A DNA stretch of 64,000 bases, taken from contig NZ_JAOVZU010000005.1 of assembly GCF_025717005.1 (NCBI RefSeq), positions 1 through 64,000 on the forward strand, given 5' to 3'. Within the stretch, counting starts at the first letter, position 1. Each line of letters starts with the position of its first letter. The translations under genes were made by a program, and so were the position numbers. The notes beneath the pieces are model-generated. The model was not told the DNA's origin. It saw nothing but the letters and a program-made list of their open reading frames with translations, and did not search any database. Source of the DNA: Actinotalea endophytica. GTDB lineage: Bacteria; Actinomycetota; Actinomycetes; Actinomycetales; Cellulomonadaceae. Positions 1-6,250 of this stretch are shown here, one piece after another.

Positions 1-111
1 CGCCTGCACACCGAGCTCGGCGACATCCCACCGAGCGAGCACGAGACCAACCACTACCGTCAGATCAGCACCTCGACGACCCTGGAAACCAAAGAACCGA
101 GCCTCCACTGA
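1..111 (+). CDS. IS3-family transposase, C-terminal tail (cut by window edge)
   Basis: The first 36 codons read in frame from base 1 to a TGA at 109-111. The peptide begins RLHTELGDIPPSEHE, which resembles the extreme C-terminus of IS3-type (OrfB, DDE) transposases, where a pattern like LHTxLGxxPPxExE is common just after the integrase core. Only this tail is in the window, so whether the element is intact cannot be judged. It lies about 20 bp outside the tRNA-Val fragment that bounds the small island to its right, so it may be part of the same accessory region. The family is assigned from this short motif only. Confidence 0.6.
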   Translation, partial: RLHTELGDIPPSEHETNHYRQISTSTTLETKEPSLH

Positions 112-131
112 ACCCGGGGCGGTTCACTGAG

Positions 132-188
132 CTGCGGTGATCCTGGTGGGCGAGACTGGGATCGAACCAGGGACCTCTTCTGTGTCAG
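132..188 (-). repeat. Truncated 3' copy of tRNA-Val(GAC), putative attachment site
   Basis: These 57 bases match 2750-2806 with about four mismatches. Read on the minus strand the copy contains the 3' side of the anticodon loop (still GAC), the anticodon stem strand, the complete T-arm, the acceptor 3' strand and CCA, plus about ten bases beyond the tRNA. The 5' half of the tRNA is missing. A 3'-half duplication of a tRNA is the usual footprint of site-specific integration at a tRNA gene; the intact partner is the tRNA-Val at 2762-2836. No integrase gene is visible between the two copies. Confidence 0.7.
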
Positions 189-440
189 TGAGCGGAATGG
201 GGTCCGGGGAATTCGGTCGTGTCCGTCTGTGCAGATCAGACGCTCGTCCGGTCGCGCGCGGACGTTCGCGGACACCGGCGGCAGGTGGCTGGTCGGCGTA
301 CGCAGTTGGCTTTCGCGGCGCACGGGATCGGGAGCCCAGGTCGTCCCCCATCCCTTCCATGCCTGACGGTGCCGAGCCAGTCGACATGCTCGCTCATGCC
401 GATGAGCGCTCGCCCTCTCCGCGAGTTCGCTGGCTGTGTG

Positions 441-470
441 CGAGTTCGCTGGGTGTGGTCAGCGAACTCG
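441..470. terminator. Inverted repeat downstream of the unknown minus-strand gene
   Basis: CGAGTTCGCT at 441-450 and its exact reverse complement at 461-470 can form a 10-bp stem with a 10-nt loop. Another copy of the same word lies at 421-430 and a near-inverse at 480-489. It follows the 3' end of the minus-strand gene at 527, which would suit a terminator, but there is no T-run. Confidence 0.35.
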
Positions 471-526
471 GCGCCGATCAGCGAAGTCGGCCGCCGAACC
501 CGCACGGACATGCCGCCGTCCGGTCG

Positions 527-1231
527 TCAGGTGGATCCGGGCGTGCCGTGGCTGCCTTCGGCCCAGGCGCGCCACTTCGGGGCGTCGCGCTGCGCTGCCT
601 GTTGCGCCTCGGGCGACAGCCGTTCGTCGCGGGCGAAGAGGGCGTCCCAGTGGCGGATGCCGTCGGTGATGAAGGTTTCGATGGGCAGTTCGTTGCCGAG
701 CGCGTCGAGCACCTGGACGTCGCGGAAGGTGACGGTGCCCTCGAGGCAGTACCCGACGGTGGCCTCGCCGTCCGCGGCGCCACACTCGTTGAACCAGTAG
801 AAGGTGTGATCGCCCGGCGTGGCGCCTCGTGGCCGGACCGTCAGGCTGGGCTCGGCCGGCCAGTCGGCGGTCAGCTCGGGATCGTCGAAGAACCGCCACC
901 CGTAGATCGATCCTCCCCAGACCAGTGAGGCAAAGAACGCCTCGACGGCCGCGAGATCGGCGAGGGGGATCGCCTGCTGATCCGCGAGCTGCTCACCAAC
1001 CCGGTCAGCGCGAAGCAGGAACCTCAGTTCGTGGGCGGACGTCAGGCGCAGGACCCGGCGTCCGTCCCTGGGCAGCGGGCCAGACGGCGGCAGTGAGAGC
1101 ACGTGGAGGAGGATGTCCACGTCGCCAGATGGCTCCAGCCGGACACCGACGACATCCGACTCGTTCAGCGCAGTCTCCAGGCGCGAACGCTCGGCCTCGC
1201 TCCAATCCACGGGGCAATAATCCCCGACCAC
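527..1231 (-). CDS. Hypothetical protein, 234 residues
   Basis: I do not recognise the family. The protein is soluble, acidic and rich in aromatic residues (FFASLVWGGSIYGWRFF around residues 98-113; FYWFNECG around 142-149), with no signal peptide or membrane segment. Its composition looks like a folded cytoplasmic protein, unlike the overlapping plus-strand frames, which are arginine- and serine-rich. The start is a GTG at 1231 with no obvious Shine-Dalgarno sequence, so the true start could be internal. It lies inside the tRNA-bounded island, divergent from the TPR protein gene. A defence or immunity role is possible by location only; nothing in the sequence shows it. Confidence 0.6.
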   Translation of the reverse strand: MVGDYCPVDWSEAERSRLETALNESDVVGVRLEPSGDVDILLHVLSLPPSGPLPRDGRRVLRLTSAHELRFLLRADRVGEQLADQQAIPLADLAAVEAFFASLVWGGSIYGWRFFDDPELTADWPAEPSLTVRPRGATPGDHTFYWFNECGAADGEATVGYCLEGTVTFRDVQVLDALGNELPIETFITDGIRHWDALFARDERLSPEAQQAAQRDAPKWRAWAEGSHGTPGST

Positions 1232-1277
1232 GCGCCGTCACCAGCACACGACTGCCAGCGCCGACATGTCCGCTCAT

Positions 1278-1328
1278 GCCGCACTGAGCGCGTACCCTCC
1301 GGGTGCCGCGCGGTCATCCCGCTGATGG
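1278..1328. repeat. 51-bp direct repeat, copy 1
   Basis: Matches 2295-2345 with two mismatches over 51 bases. The pair lies either side of the TPR protein gene, 1,017 bp apart, in the same orientation. It lies between the divergent starts of the unknown gene and the TPR gene. No transposase or recombinase is associated with it. Confidence 0.85.
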
Positions 1329-1402
1329 GTCGCCTTGTGCTGGTCCTGGCGGGCCTTCGATTCAGCTGTTCGTCCGGCTGGCGAGTGCGCGAGGATCTTC
1401 TG

Positions 1403-2275
1403 GTGACACAAATCCTGCTGCGGCGCTTCGAGGAACTCGTAGGAAGCGAGGACGTCGACGCGCTGCTGGGGCTGGGGTGCGATCTGGCCGATGCCGGCCT
1501 CAATGAAGAGGCGGCCGCCTGCTTCCAGCGAGCGGGGCTGCTGGGCTCCCCGGTCGGGTGGTTCGACCTGGGCAACGTCCTGGTTGATCTGGGGCGGCTG
1601 CCCGCCGCGGCAGAGGTTCTGGAACGTGCGGGCGAGGGCGGCGAGCCTGACGCCTGGCTGAATCTCGGTCACGTGCTGTCCGAGCTGGGTGACGGCGAAG
1701 CAGCGGTGCGCGCCTACCGGGCGGCCAAGGATGCCGGGGACCCCAACGCACCTTTGGCCCTGGCGTTCGCGCTGCGCGAGCAGGGTGACCGCGCGGCCGC
1801 CCACGAGGTCGCCACCGCCGCTGCCGATGAAGGTGACGCGACCGCCGCCGCGGTGGTCGCGTGCTGGGACTGGTGCACCTCGCACGACCCGGCGCTCGAA
1901 CCGGCGCTGCGCGCCGGGGCGGACCTGTTCCCCGCCGCGCGCACCGACCTGGCCGACCTGCTCATCCAGACCGGCCGGACCGCCGAGGGACGAGCGGTCC
2001 TGGAACGCGGTGTCGAACTCGGGGAGGTCGAGCCTCTGCTGCCCCTCGGCAACCTGTGCGCCAGGCTCGGCGAGTTCGCGGCCGCCGAGGACGCCTACCT
2101 CAAGGACATCGCGTCCGGCGACATCTTCGGCCACAACAACCTCGCCACCCTCTACCTCGAACGCGGCGACGAGCGCTCCGCCGCAGACCAGTTCCGCATC
2201 GGTGCCGACAAAGGCGACGCCCTCGCCGAGCAGAACCTCCGGGAGATGCTCGCCGCCGACGACCCTGACGCCTGA
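1403..2275 (+). CDS. Tetratricopeptide/Sel1-like repeat protein
   Basis: A 290-residue soluble protein built from repeated helical pairs: units with small residues at fixed spacing (GWFDLGNVLVDLGRLPAAAEVLERA, then DAWLNLGHVLSELGDGEAAV) recur to the C-terminus, ending in NNLATLYLERGDERSAADQF. This is typical of TPR or Sel1-like solenoids, which bind partner proteins. The open frame extends upstream to 1103, but the GTG at 1403 has a GAGGA at 1391-1395 with a 7-nt spacer and begins where the repeat-like sequence begins, so I use it. No catalytic domain is attached. It lies inside the tRNA-bounded island between two 51-bp direct repeats. Its partner and role are unknown. Confidence 0.8.
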   Translation: MTQILLRRFEELVGSEDVDALLGLGCDLADAGLNEEAAACFQRAGLLGSPVGWFDLGNVLVDLGRLPAAAEVLERAGEGGEPDAWLNLGHVLSELGDGEAAVRAYRAAKDAGDPNAPLALAFALREQGDRAAAHEVATAAADEGDATAAAVVACWDWCTSHDPALEPALRAGADLFPAARTDLADLLIQTGRTAEGRAVLERGVELGEVEPLLPLGNLCARLGEFAAAEDAYLKDIASGDIFGHNNLATLYLERGDERSAADQFRIGADKGDALAEQNLREMLAADDPDA

Positions 2276-2761
2276 GGTCCCGACAGCGTCATCCGCCGCA
2301 CTGAGCGCGTACCCTCCGGGTGCCGCCCGGTCATGCCGCTGATGGCATGGCGGCATAGCGTCGTCCGCTCACTGCGCAGACTCTTCCTGCTGGTGCCTCG
2401 TGGTCGGCACGGTGGTTGGTGCCCGTGGCATGGGGCTGCTGGTGCATCTGGTGGCCGCCGGGCTTCTGCCTCATCCGCTTGATCTTCGAGCTCCGGCATG
2501 AGTTCTGTGGGGTCCGGGGCCGACGTGCGAAGGTCAGTGACCGCTTCCGCTTGCCGGAAGGGCAGGCCGCGTGCGGACCGGGTGGCGCGATGGCTCAGGT
2601 CGCTGACCGGGGGGAACGTGGTGAACGGGCGAGTGGCGTGGGCGGACGTGGTCCGGCTGGGCACGCCACGCGAAGCCTGGGTTGGCGTGCGCGTTGGCGT
2701 ACGAGGACGATCAAGGCCGCCCCGGAACCTGTCCGAGACGGCCTATGACCTGCGGTGATGC
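2276..2761. other. 485-bp stretch with no supported gene
   Basis: Holds the second 51-bp repeat and a following inverted repeat, and ends at the right-hand island boundary. The open frames here (such as 2416-2748 on the plus strand) have unlikely compositions and no family resemblance. I see nothing else in it. Confidence 0.6.
2295..2345. repeat. 51-bp direct repeat, copy 2
   Basis: Second copy of the repeat at 1278-1328 (two mismatches). It begins 20 bp after the TPR gene stop. Its right end overlaps an inverted repeat, ATGCCGC at 2333-2339 with GCGGCAT at 2350-2356, which could act as a terminator for the TPR gene. Confidence 0.85.
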
Positions 2762-2806
2762 TGGTGGGCGATACTGGGATCGAACCAGTGACCTCTTCCG
2801 TGTCAG
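2750..2806 (-). repeat. Intact-side attachment repeat overlapping tRNA-Val(GAC)
   Basis: Partner of the 132-188 copy. It covers the 3' part of tRNA-Val(GAC) from the anticodon loop to CCA and about 12 bp beyond. The interval between the two copies, about 2.6 kb, is the proposed island. Confidence 0.7.
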
Positions 2807-2836
2807 GGAAGCGCGCTCCCGCTGCGCCAATCGCCC
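2762..2836 (-). tRNA. tRNA-Val (anticodon GAC)
   Basis: The reverse strand folds as a full cloverleaf: acceptor GGGCGAT paired with ATCGCCC, discriminator A and an encoded CCA (TGG at 2762-2764 on the plus strand). The anticodon stem is CTTCC/GGAAG around the loop CTGACAC, giving anticodon GAC, and the T-arm is ACTGG/CCAGT around TTCGATC. It is the last gene of a Gly-Cys-Val tRNA group on the minus strand, and its 3' half is duplicated at 132-188. Confidence 0.95.
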
Positions 2837-2860
2837 GTGTCCTGCTGTCCTGCTCTTGCG

Positions 2861-2931
2861 AGGTGGAGACGGGATTCGAACCCGTGTATACGGCTTTGCA
2901 GGCCGCTGCCTCGCCTCTCGGCCACTCCACC
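2861..2931 (-). tRNA. tRNA-Cys (anticodon GCA)
   Basis: Reverse-strand cloverleaf with acceptor GGTGGAG/CTCCACC, anticodon loop CTGCAAA (anticodon GCA) and T-loop TTCGAAT. The discriminator base is U, as expected for bacterial tRNA-Cys. No CCA is encoded. It lies between tRNA-Gly and tRNA-Val. Confidence 0.95.
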
Positions 2932-2968
2932 GGTGAGGCCTGAGTCCACGTGGTGGATATCGCCTCCG

Positions 2969-3041
2969 AGCGGACGACGGGACTCGAACCCGCGACCCTC
3001 ACCTTGGCAAGGTGATGCTCTACCAACTGAGCCACGTCCGC
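2969..3041 (-). tRNA. tRNA-Gly (anticodon GCC)
   Basis: Reverse-strand cloverleaf with acceptor GCGGACG/CGTCCGC, anticodon stem TCACC/GGTGA around TTGCCAA (anticodon GCC), T-loop TTCGAGT and discriminator U. It is the first gene of the Gly-Cys-Val group; a good promoter lies just upstream. Confidence 0.95.
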
Positions 3042-3076
3042 GCTGCACGTTCGCCGGGGCGCCGTGCGCATCCGGA

Positions 3077-3107
3077 ACTGTAGTCGACGGCCGGACCGAT
3101 CGTCCAA
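3077..3107 (-). promoter_or_regulatory. Promoter of the tRNA Gly-Cys-Val group
   Basis: On the minus strand TTGGAC (3107-3102) and TACAGT (3082-3077) are separated by 19 bp, a good -35/-10 pair, about 35 nt before tRNA-Gly. Confidence 0.55.
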
Positions 3108-3131
3108 CCGGCCCGTCGCGTGGCGCGTCGC

Positions 3132-3137
3132 TAGCGT
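3132..3137 (+). promoter_or_regulatory. -10 box for leaderless pabB
   Basis: TAGCGT ends 7 nt before the ATG at 3145, and there is no Shine-Dalgarno sequence. This is the arrangement of leaderless actinobacterial transcripts and supports that start codon. Confidence 0.5.
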
Positions 3138-3144
3138 TCCTGGC

Positions 3145-4269
3145 ATGAGGTCGAGCAGGGTCGAGCCGAACGCGCGGGCCCGTGGCGCGTCGCCCGGGCG
3201 TGCGGTCCTCGGCGGTCGGCGCGCCGCGGGTGTCGTCGATCACGTCGTCCTGAGCGAGCCCGGTGCCCACCTGGACGGCGGGTTCTGGGCGGTCGTGGGT
3301 GACTTCGAGGGGGTCGTCCACGCCTGGCGCTTCGCCGAGGTGTCGCCGACGGCGGCAGAGCCGGGCGCCGGACCGCGCCCCGCCCCGGCATGGCGCGGCC
3401 CCGCCCGGGACACGTGGGTGAGCACGCTGGACCGCCCGGAGTACCTGGCGGGTGTCGAGGCGGTGCGCGCCGCCGTGCGCGACGGAGACGTGTACCAGGT
3501 GAACCTCTGCCGGGTGCTGTCGGCTCCGCTCCCGGGTAGGCCCGGGGCAGAGCCGGATGCGCAGGCCTTGGCGGACGGGCTGGCCGTGGGCAACCCGGCG
3601 CCGTACGCCGGTTGGGTGCACGTCCCGGTCGCCTCGCCGGAACCCGGCCGGCCGGCCGAGCCGGTGCCCGGGGTGTGGGTCGTCACGGCGTCTCCGGAGC
3701 TGTTCCTCAGGGTGGGTGAGGGTCTCGTCACGTCCGGGCCGATCAAGGGCACCGCAGCGACCGCCGACGGGCTCACCACGAAGGACCGGGCGGAGAACGT
3801 GATGATCGCGGACATGGTGCGCAACGACCTGCAGCGGGTCTGCGGGCCGGGGACCGTGGAGGTCGTCGACCTGCTTGCGCTCGAGCACCACCCGGGCCTG
3901 GTGCACCTCGTCACGACGGTCCAGGGGCGGCTGGAGCACCCACAGCCCGACTGGTCCGCGCTCCTGGCGGCGACCTACCCGCCGGCGTCCGTCTCCGGGG
4001 CGCCGAAGCAGTCGGCGCTCGGCGTGATCCGCCGGCTCGAGCCGGAACCCCGCGGCCCCTACTGCGGCGCCGTCGGCTGGATCGACGCCGACGAGGGGCG
4101 GGCCGAGCTCGCGGTCGGCATCCGGACCTTCTGGTGGACGCCGGCCGAGGGCGGGACGCTGCGGTTCGGCACCGGCGCAGGCATCACGTGGGCGTCGGAC
4201 CCGGCGGCCGAGTGGGCGGAGACCGAGCTCAAGGCAGCCCGCCTCGTGTCGCTCGCGAGCGACACGTGA
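3145..4269 (+). CDS. pabB: Aminodeoxychorismate synthase component I
   Basis: Chorismate-binding enzyme of 374 residues. It converts chorismate and ammonia (from glutamine amidotransferase PabA) to 4-amino-4-deoxychorismate for folate synthesis. The C-terminal catalytic domain has YQVNLCR, ASPELFL, PIKGTAA (Lys201), ENVMIADMVRNDL, PPASVSGAPK and the closing GTGAGITWASDP. The lysine in PIKGT is the residue that distinguishes this enzyme from anthranilate synthase, which has alanine there. It is shorter than the usual ~450 residues because the N-terminal part is reduced. The open frame continues upstream to 3064, but the -10 box at 3132-3137 favours the ATG at 3145. pabC follows, 59 bp downstream. 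Confidence 0.9.
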   Translation: MRSSRVEPNARARGASPGRAVLGGRRAAGVVDHVVLSEPGAHLDGGFWAVVGDFEGVVHAWRFAEVSPTAAEPGAGPRPAPAWRGPARDTWVSTLDRPEYLAGVEAVRAAVRDGDVYQVNLCRVLSAPLPGRPGAEPDAQALADGLAVGNPAPYAGWVHVPVASPEPGRPAEPVPGVWVVTASPELFLRVGEGLVTSGPIKGTAATADGLTTKDRAENVMIADMVRNDLQRVCGPGTVEVVDLLALEHHPGLVHLVTTVQGRLEHPQPDWSALLAATYPPASVSGAPKQSALGVIRRLEPEPRGPYCGAVGWIDADEGRAELAVGIRTFWWTPAEGGTLRFGTGAGITWASDPAAEWAETELKAARLVSLASDT

Positions 4270-4328
4270 CCGTGGTCGGGACGCGTGCCCGGGGGATCGG
4301 CCAGGATGGCGGTGAGGGAAGGAGCGGT

Positions 4329-5174
4329 GTGGACGACATCGTGGTGTGGGTCGACGGGCGGCTGCGCGACCCTGCCGAGCCGGCGATCAGCGCGGTCGAC
4401 CACGGGATCACGGTCGGTGACGGGGTCTTCGAGACGTGCCAGGCGGTCGACGGGCAGGCGTTCGCGCTCTCCCGGCACCTGCGCCGGCTGACGCGCTCGG
4501 CGCGGGGGCTCGGCCTGGACGACCCGGATCTCGACGAGGTCAGAGCGGGGATCGCGGCGGTGCTCGACGGACGCCCCGACCTCGGGCGGATCCGGATCAC
4601 CGTGACGGCGGGCGTCGGGCCGCTCGGGTCGACCAGGTCCGGCGGGCGGCAGACGGTGGTCGTGGTGGCCGGAGCCGCCGGGGCGCCGCGCCCGGTCCGC
4701 AGCGTGCGCGTGCCGTGGGTCCGCAACGAACGGTCACCGCTGACCGGCCTGAAGACGACGTCGTACGCCGAGAACGTCGTCGCGGTGGCGGCGGCCACGA
4801 AGGTCGGTGCGGACGAGTCCTGGTTGGCAAACACGCGTGGCGAGCTGTGCGAGGGCACCGGGTCGAACGTGTTCGTCGAGGTGGGCGGCGAGCTGCTCAC
4901 CCCGCCCCTGTCGAGCGGGTGCCTCGCGGGCATCACGCGCGAGCTGGTCCTCGAGTGGTCGGCGCAGGCCGGGCTGCCGGTCCGCGAGCAGACGCTGCCC
5001 TGGAGCGTCCTCGACACCGTGACCGCCGGCGACGCGGGACTGGCGCTGTGCGGGTCGATCCGCACCTTCGTGCCGGTGGTCGAGCTGGACGGGGTCGCGC
5101 TCGAGCCCTTCCCGCTGACGCTCGAGGTCGCGGAGCTCTACCGGCGGCGTGCCGCCGACGACATCGACCCCTGA
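4329..5174 (+). CDS. pabC: Aminodeoxychorismate lyase (class IV aminotransferase fold)
   Basis: A 281-residue fold-type IV PLP enzyme. Next to pabB the likely reaction is cleavage of aminodeoxychorismate to 4-aminobenzoate and pyruvate. The N-terminus has the usual DHGITVGDGVFET; the PLP lysine is K142 in TGLKTTSYAEN, and the cofactor-binding stretch ELCEGTGSNVF follows. Branched-chain or D-amino-acid aminotransferases share this fold, so the call rests partly on pabB. The GTG at 4329 has GAAGGAG at 4318-4324 with a 4-nt spacer; upstream codons in frame carry no domain sequence. It ends convergent with the SsgA-like gene across a bidirectional hairpin. Confidence 0.85.
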   Translation: MDDIVVWVDGRLRDPAEPAISAVDHGITVGDGVFETCQAVDGQAFALSRHLRRLTRSARGLGLDDPDLDEVRAGIAAVLDGRPDLGRIRITVTAGVGPLGSTRSGGRQTVVVVAGAAGAPRPVRSVRVPWVRNERSPLTGLKTTSYAENVVAVAAATKVGADESWLANTRGELCEGTGSNVFVEVGGELLTPPLSSGCLAGITRELVLEWSAQAGLPVREQTLPWSVLDTVTAGDAGLALCGSIRTFVPVVELDGVALEPFPLTLEVAELYRRRAADDIDP

Positions 5175-5254
5175 CTCCGCTGCCGCAGGTTCCGCGGGTT
5201 CCGCGGGTTGCGGGAGGCCGTAGGCACAGGGTCGCGCTGTGGGCCCGGACGCCA

Positions 5255-5291
5255 CGAGACCCCGCCGCCTCGATCGGCCAGCGGGGTCTCG
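5255..5291. terminator. Bidirectional terminator between pabC and the SsgA-like gene
   Basis: CGAGACCCCGC at 5255-5265 pairs perfectly with GCGGGGTCTCG at 5281-5291 (11 bp, 15-nt loop), placed between two convergent genes. There is no long T-run, as is common in this GC range. Confidence 0.7.
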
Positions 5292-5308
5292 GGTGTCCTT
5301 CGGGTGGC

Positions 5309-5737
5309 TCAGGCCTCCAGGAGCGAGTCGATGAGCCGGGAGATCTCGCTCTCCATGTGCGGGCTCTCCGAGCCGAACGGCACCAGCGTGACCGTGGCGG
5401 ACAGGAATCGCATGAAGTTCTCGGCGGGACCCGCGAGGAGCGCGTCGCCCTCGACACCGCTCAACGCGACCAGCAGGTAGGTCGGGTCCTCGTCCCGCCA
5501 GATGCGGACGTCACCGGTGCCGGCGGGGGCGTTGGCGTCGGCGAGCACGCCGTGCGCGAACAGCTCACGTCCGATCAGCCAGGTGGAGGTCGAGTGGGTG
5601 CCTACGAAGTCCACTCGCACGGTGTAGGGATCAGCGGGGTCGAACGTCAGATCGGCTCGGATCGGCAGCACGCTGGCGTCGGGGAGCACCAGGTGCATGG
5701 GGACGGCCTCATGAACCGCTTGGGGGGTGTCGGCCAT
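5309..5737 (-). CDS. SsgA/SsgB-like cell-division and sporulation regulator family protein
   Basis: A 142-residue acidic protein matching the SsgA-like (SALP) family: DPADPYTVRVDF, then TWLIGRELFAHGVL, GDVRIW and the C-terminal ENFMRFLSATVTLVPFG. Family members are actinobacteria-specific; SsgB in Streptomyces helps place FtsZ at septa. The length matches SsgB (about 140 residues). The ATG at 5737 follows GAGGGG with suitable spacing; an in-frame extension to 5836 has no family sequence. It is a single gene facing pabC. An 8-bp inverted repeat lies about 40 nt upstream of the start. Confidence 0.85.
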   Translation of the reverse strand: MADTPQAVHEAVPMHLVLPDASVLPIRADLTFDPADPYTVRVDFVGTHSTSTWLIGRELFAHGVLADANAPAGTGDVRIWRDEDPTYLLVALSGVEGDALLAGPAENFMRFLSATVTLVPFGSESPHMESEISRLIDSLLEA

Positions 5738-5774
5738 GGTGTCACCCCTCTCAGGTGGCGTTACCGACCTTCTG

Positions 5775-5799
5775 GGATCTCGATGGGGGACCGAGATCC
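5775..5799. promoter_or_regulatory. Inverted repeat upstream of the SsgA-like gene
   Basis: GGATCTCG at 5775-5782 and CGAGATCC at 5792-5799 form a perfect 8-bp inverted repeat with a 9-bp centre, 38 bp upstream of the start at 5737. It could be an operator or a leader hairpin; the sequence does not decide. Confidence 0.35.
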
Positions 5800-5830
5800 G
5801 AGCGGTTTCGGCAAACAGTCGGGTTCCGGG

Positions 5831-5836
5831 TAGCAT
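5831..5836 (+). promoter_or_regulatory. Possible -10 box for tRNA-Val(CAC)
   Basis: TAGCAT lies 38 bp upstream of the tRNA. A matching -35 box is not clear (TTCGGC at about 5807 is the best candidate). Confidence 0.35.
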
Positions 5837-5874
5837 GCAGGTCGCGTCGTGCGGTTGAACCTCGACCGGCCGGC

Positions 5875-5946
5875 GGGCGATTGGCTCAGTGGTAGAGCGC
5901 CTCGTTCACACCGAGGAGGTCACTGGTTCGAACCCAGTATCGCCCA
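5875..5946 (+). tRNA. tRNA-Val (anticodon CAC)
   Basis: Full cloverleaf with acceptor GGGCGAT/ATCGCCC, D-loop CTCAGTGGTAGAG, anticodon stem CCTCG/CGAGG around TTCACAC (anticodon CAC) and T-arm CTGG/CCAG around TTCGAAC. No CCA is encoded. It shares the acceptor stem and T-stem with tRNA-Val(GAC) at 2762-2836, and a terminator hairpin follows at 5967. Confidence 0.95.
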
Positions 5947-5966
5947 CACAGGTATCGCAGACCCAT

Positions 5967-5985
5967 CCCCCGAAAGGGGGCTTTT
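5967..5985 (+). terminator. Terminator of tRNA-Val(CAC)
   Basis: CCCCC (5967-5971), GAAA loop, GGGGG (5976-5980), then CTTTT. This is the most classical intrinsic terminator in the window, 20 nt after the tRNA. Confidence 0.8.
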
Positions 5986-6215
5986 GTCCGTATAGGGCCC
6001 CTCCAGATGGTGTATAGGCCCAGGTCATTGCCGGTTTCGGGGCGTCTCGGGCTCACCCGTTCGCAGTCGGGGTGAAGAGCCCAGCCGTCACCCGGACGGA
6101 GCAGTCCGGCGTGTCGCATCCACAGGTGCGCGCACGGCCGTGACCGAGCCGTGATCAAGCGGTGACGTGAGCCGCGCGGGGAGCGAATGAGGTCGGTCGC
6201 ACCCGGGCGGGTCGG

Positions 6216-6221
6216 TAGCAT
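6216..6221 (+). promoter_or_regulatory. -10 box for thrS
   Basis: TAGCAT, 29 bp before the GTG start of thrS. No clear -35 box. Confidence 0.4.
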
Positions 6222-6250
6222 CGATCCGGCCGACCACCCGAAGGAGTCCC

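Larger units (their letters stand above)
112..526. other. 415-bp stretch with no supported gene
   Basis: This gap holds the truncated tRNA-Val copy (132-188) and, further right, repeated copies of a 10-base word and its inverse (421-490). Open frames exist on both strands but overlap each other, have no recognisable content and no clear ribosome binding site, so I call no gene here. Confidence 0.6.
5947..6250. other. About 300 bp without a gene
   Basis: Contains the tRNA-Val terminator at 5967-5985 and the thrS promoter box at 6216. I see no conserved RNA structure and no T-box features upstream of thrS. Confidence 0.6.

Noticed and set aside
137-928. 263-residue plus-strand open frame over the island edge
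   Set aside because: It runs through the tRNA fragment and against the better-composed minus-strand protein, with no domain.
1278-2345. 51-bp repeats as integron attC sites or CRISPR repeats
   Set aside because: Only two copies about 1 kb apart, no integron integrase, no regular spacers and no attC-like core sites seen.
2416-2748. 110-residue open frame before tRNA-Val
   Set aside because: Composition is unlikely (clusters of Trp/Cys then Arg), with no ribosome binding site or family.
6000-6250. T-box or other riboswitch upstream of thrS
   Set aside because: No T-box sequence or specifier-type structure; a -10 box lies 29 bp from the start, leaving no room.
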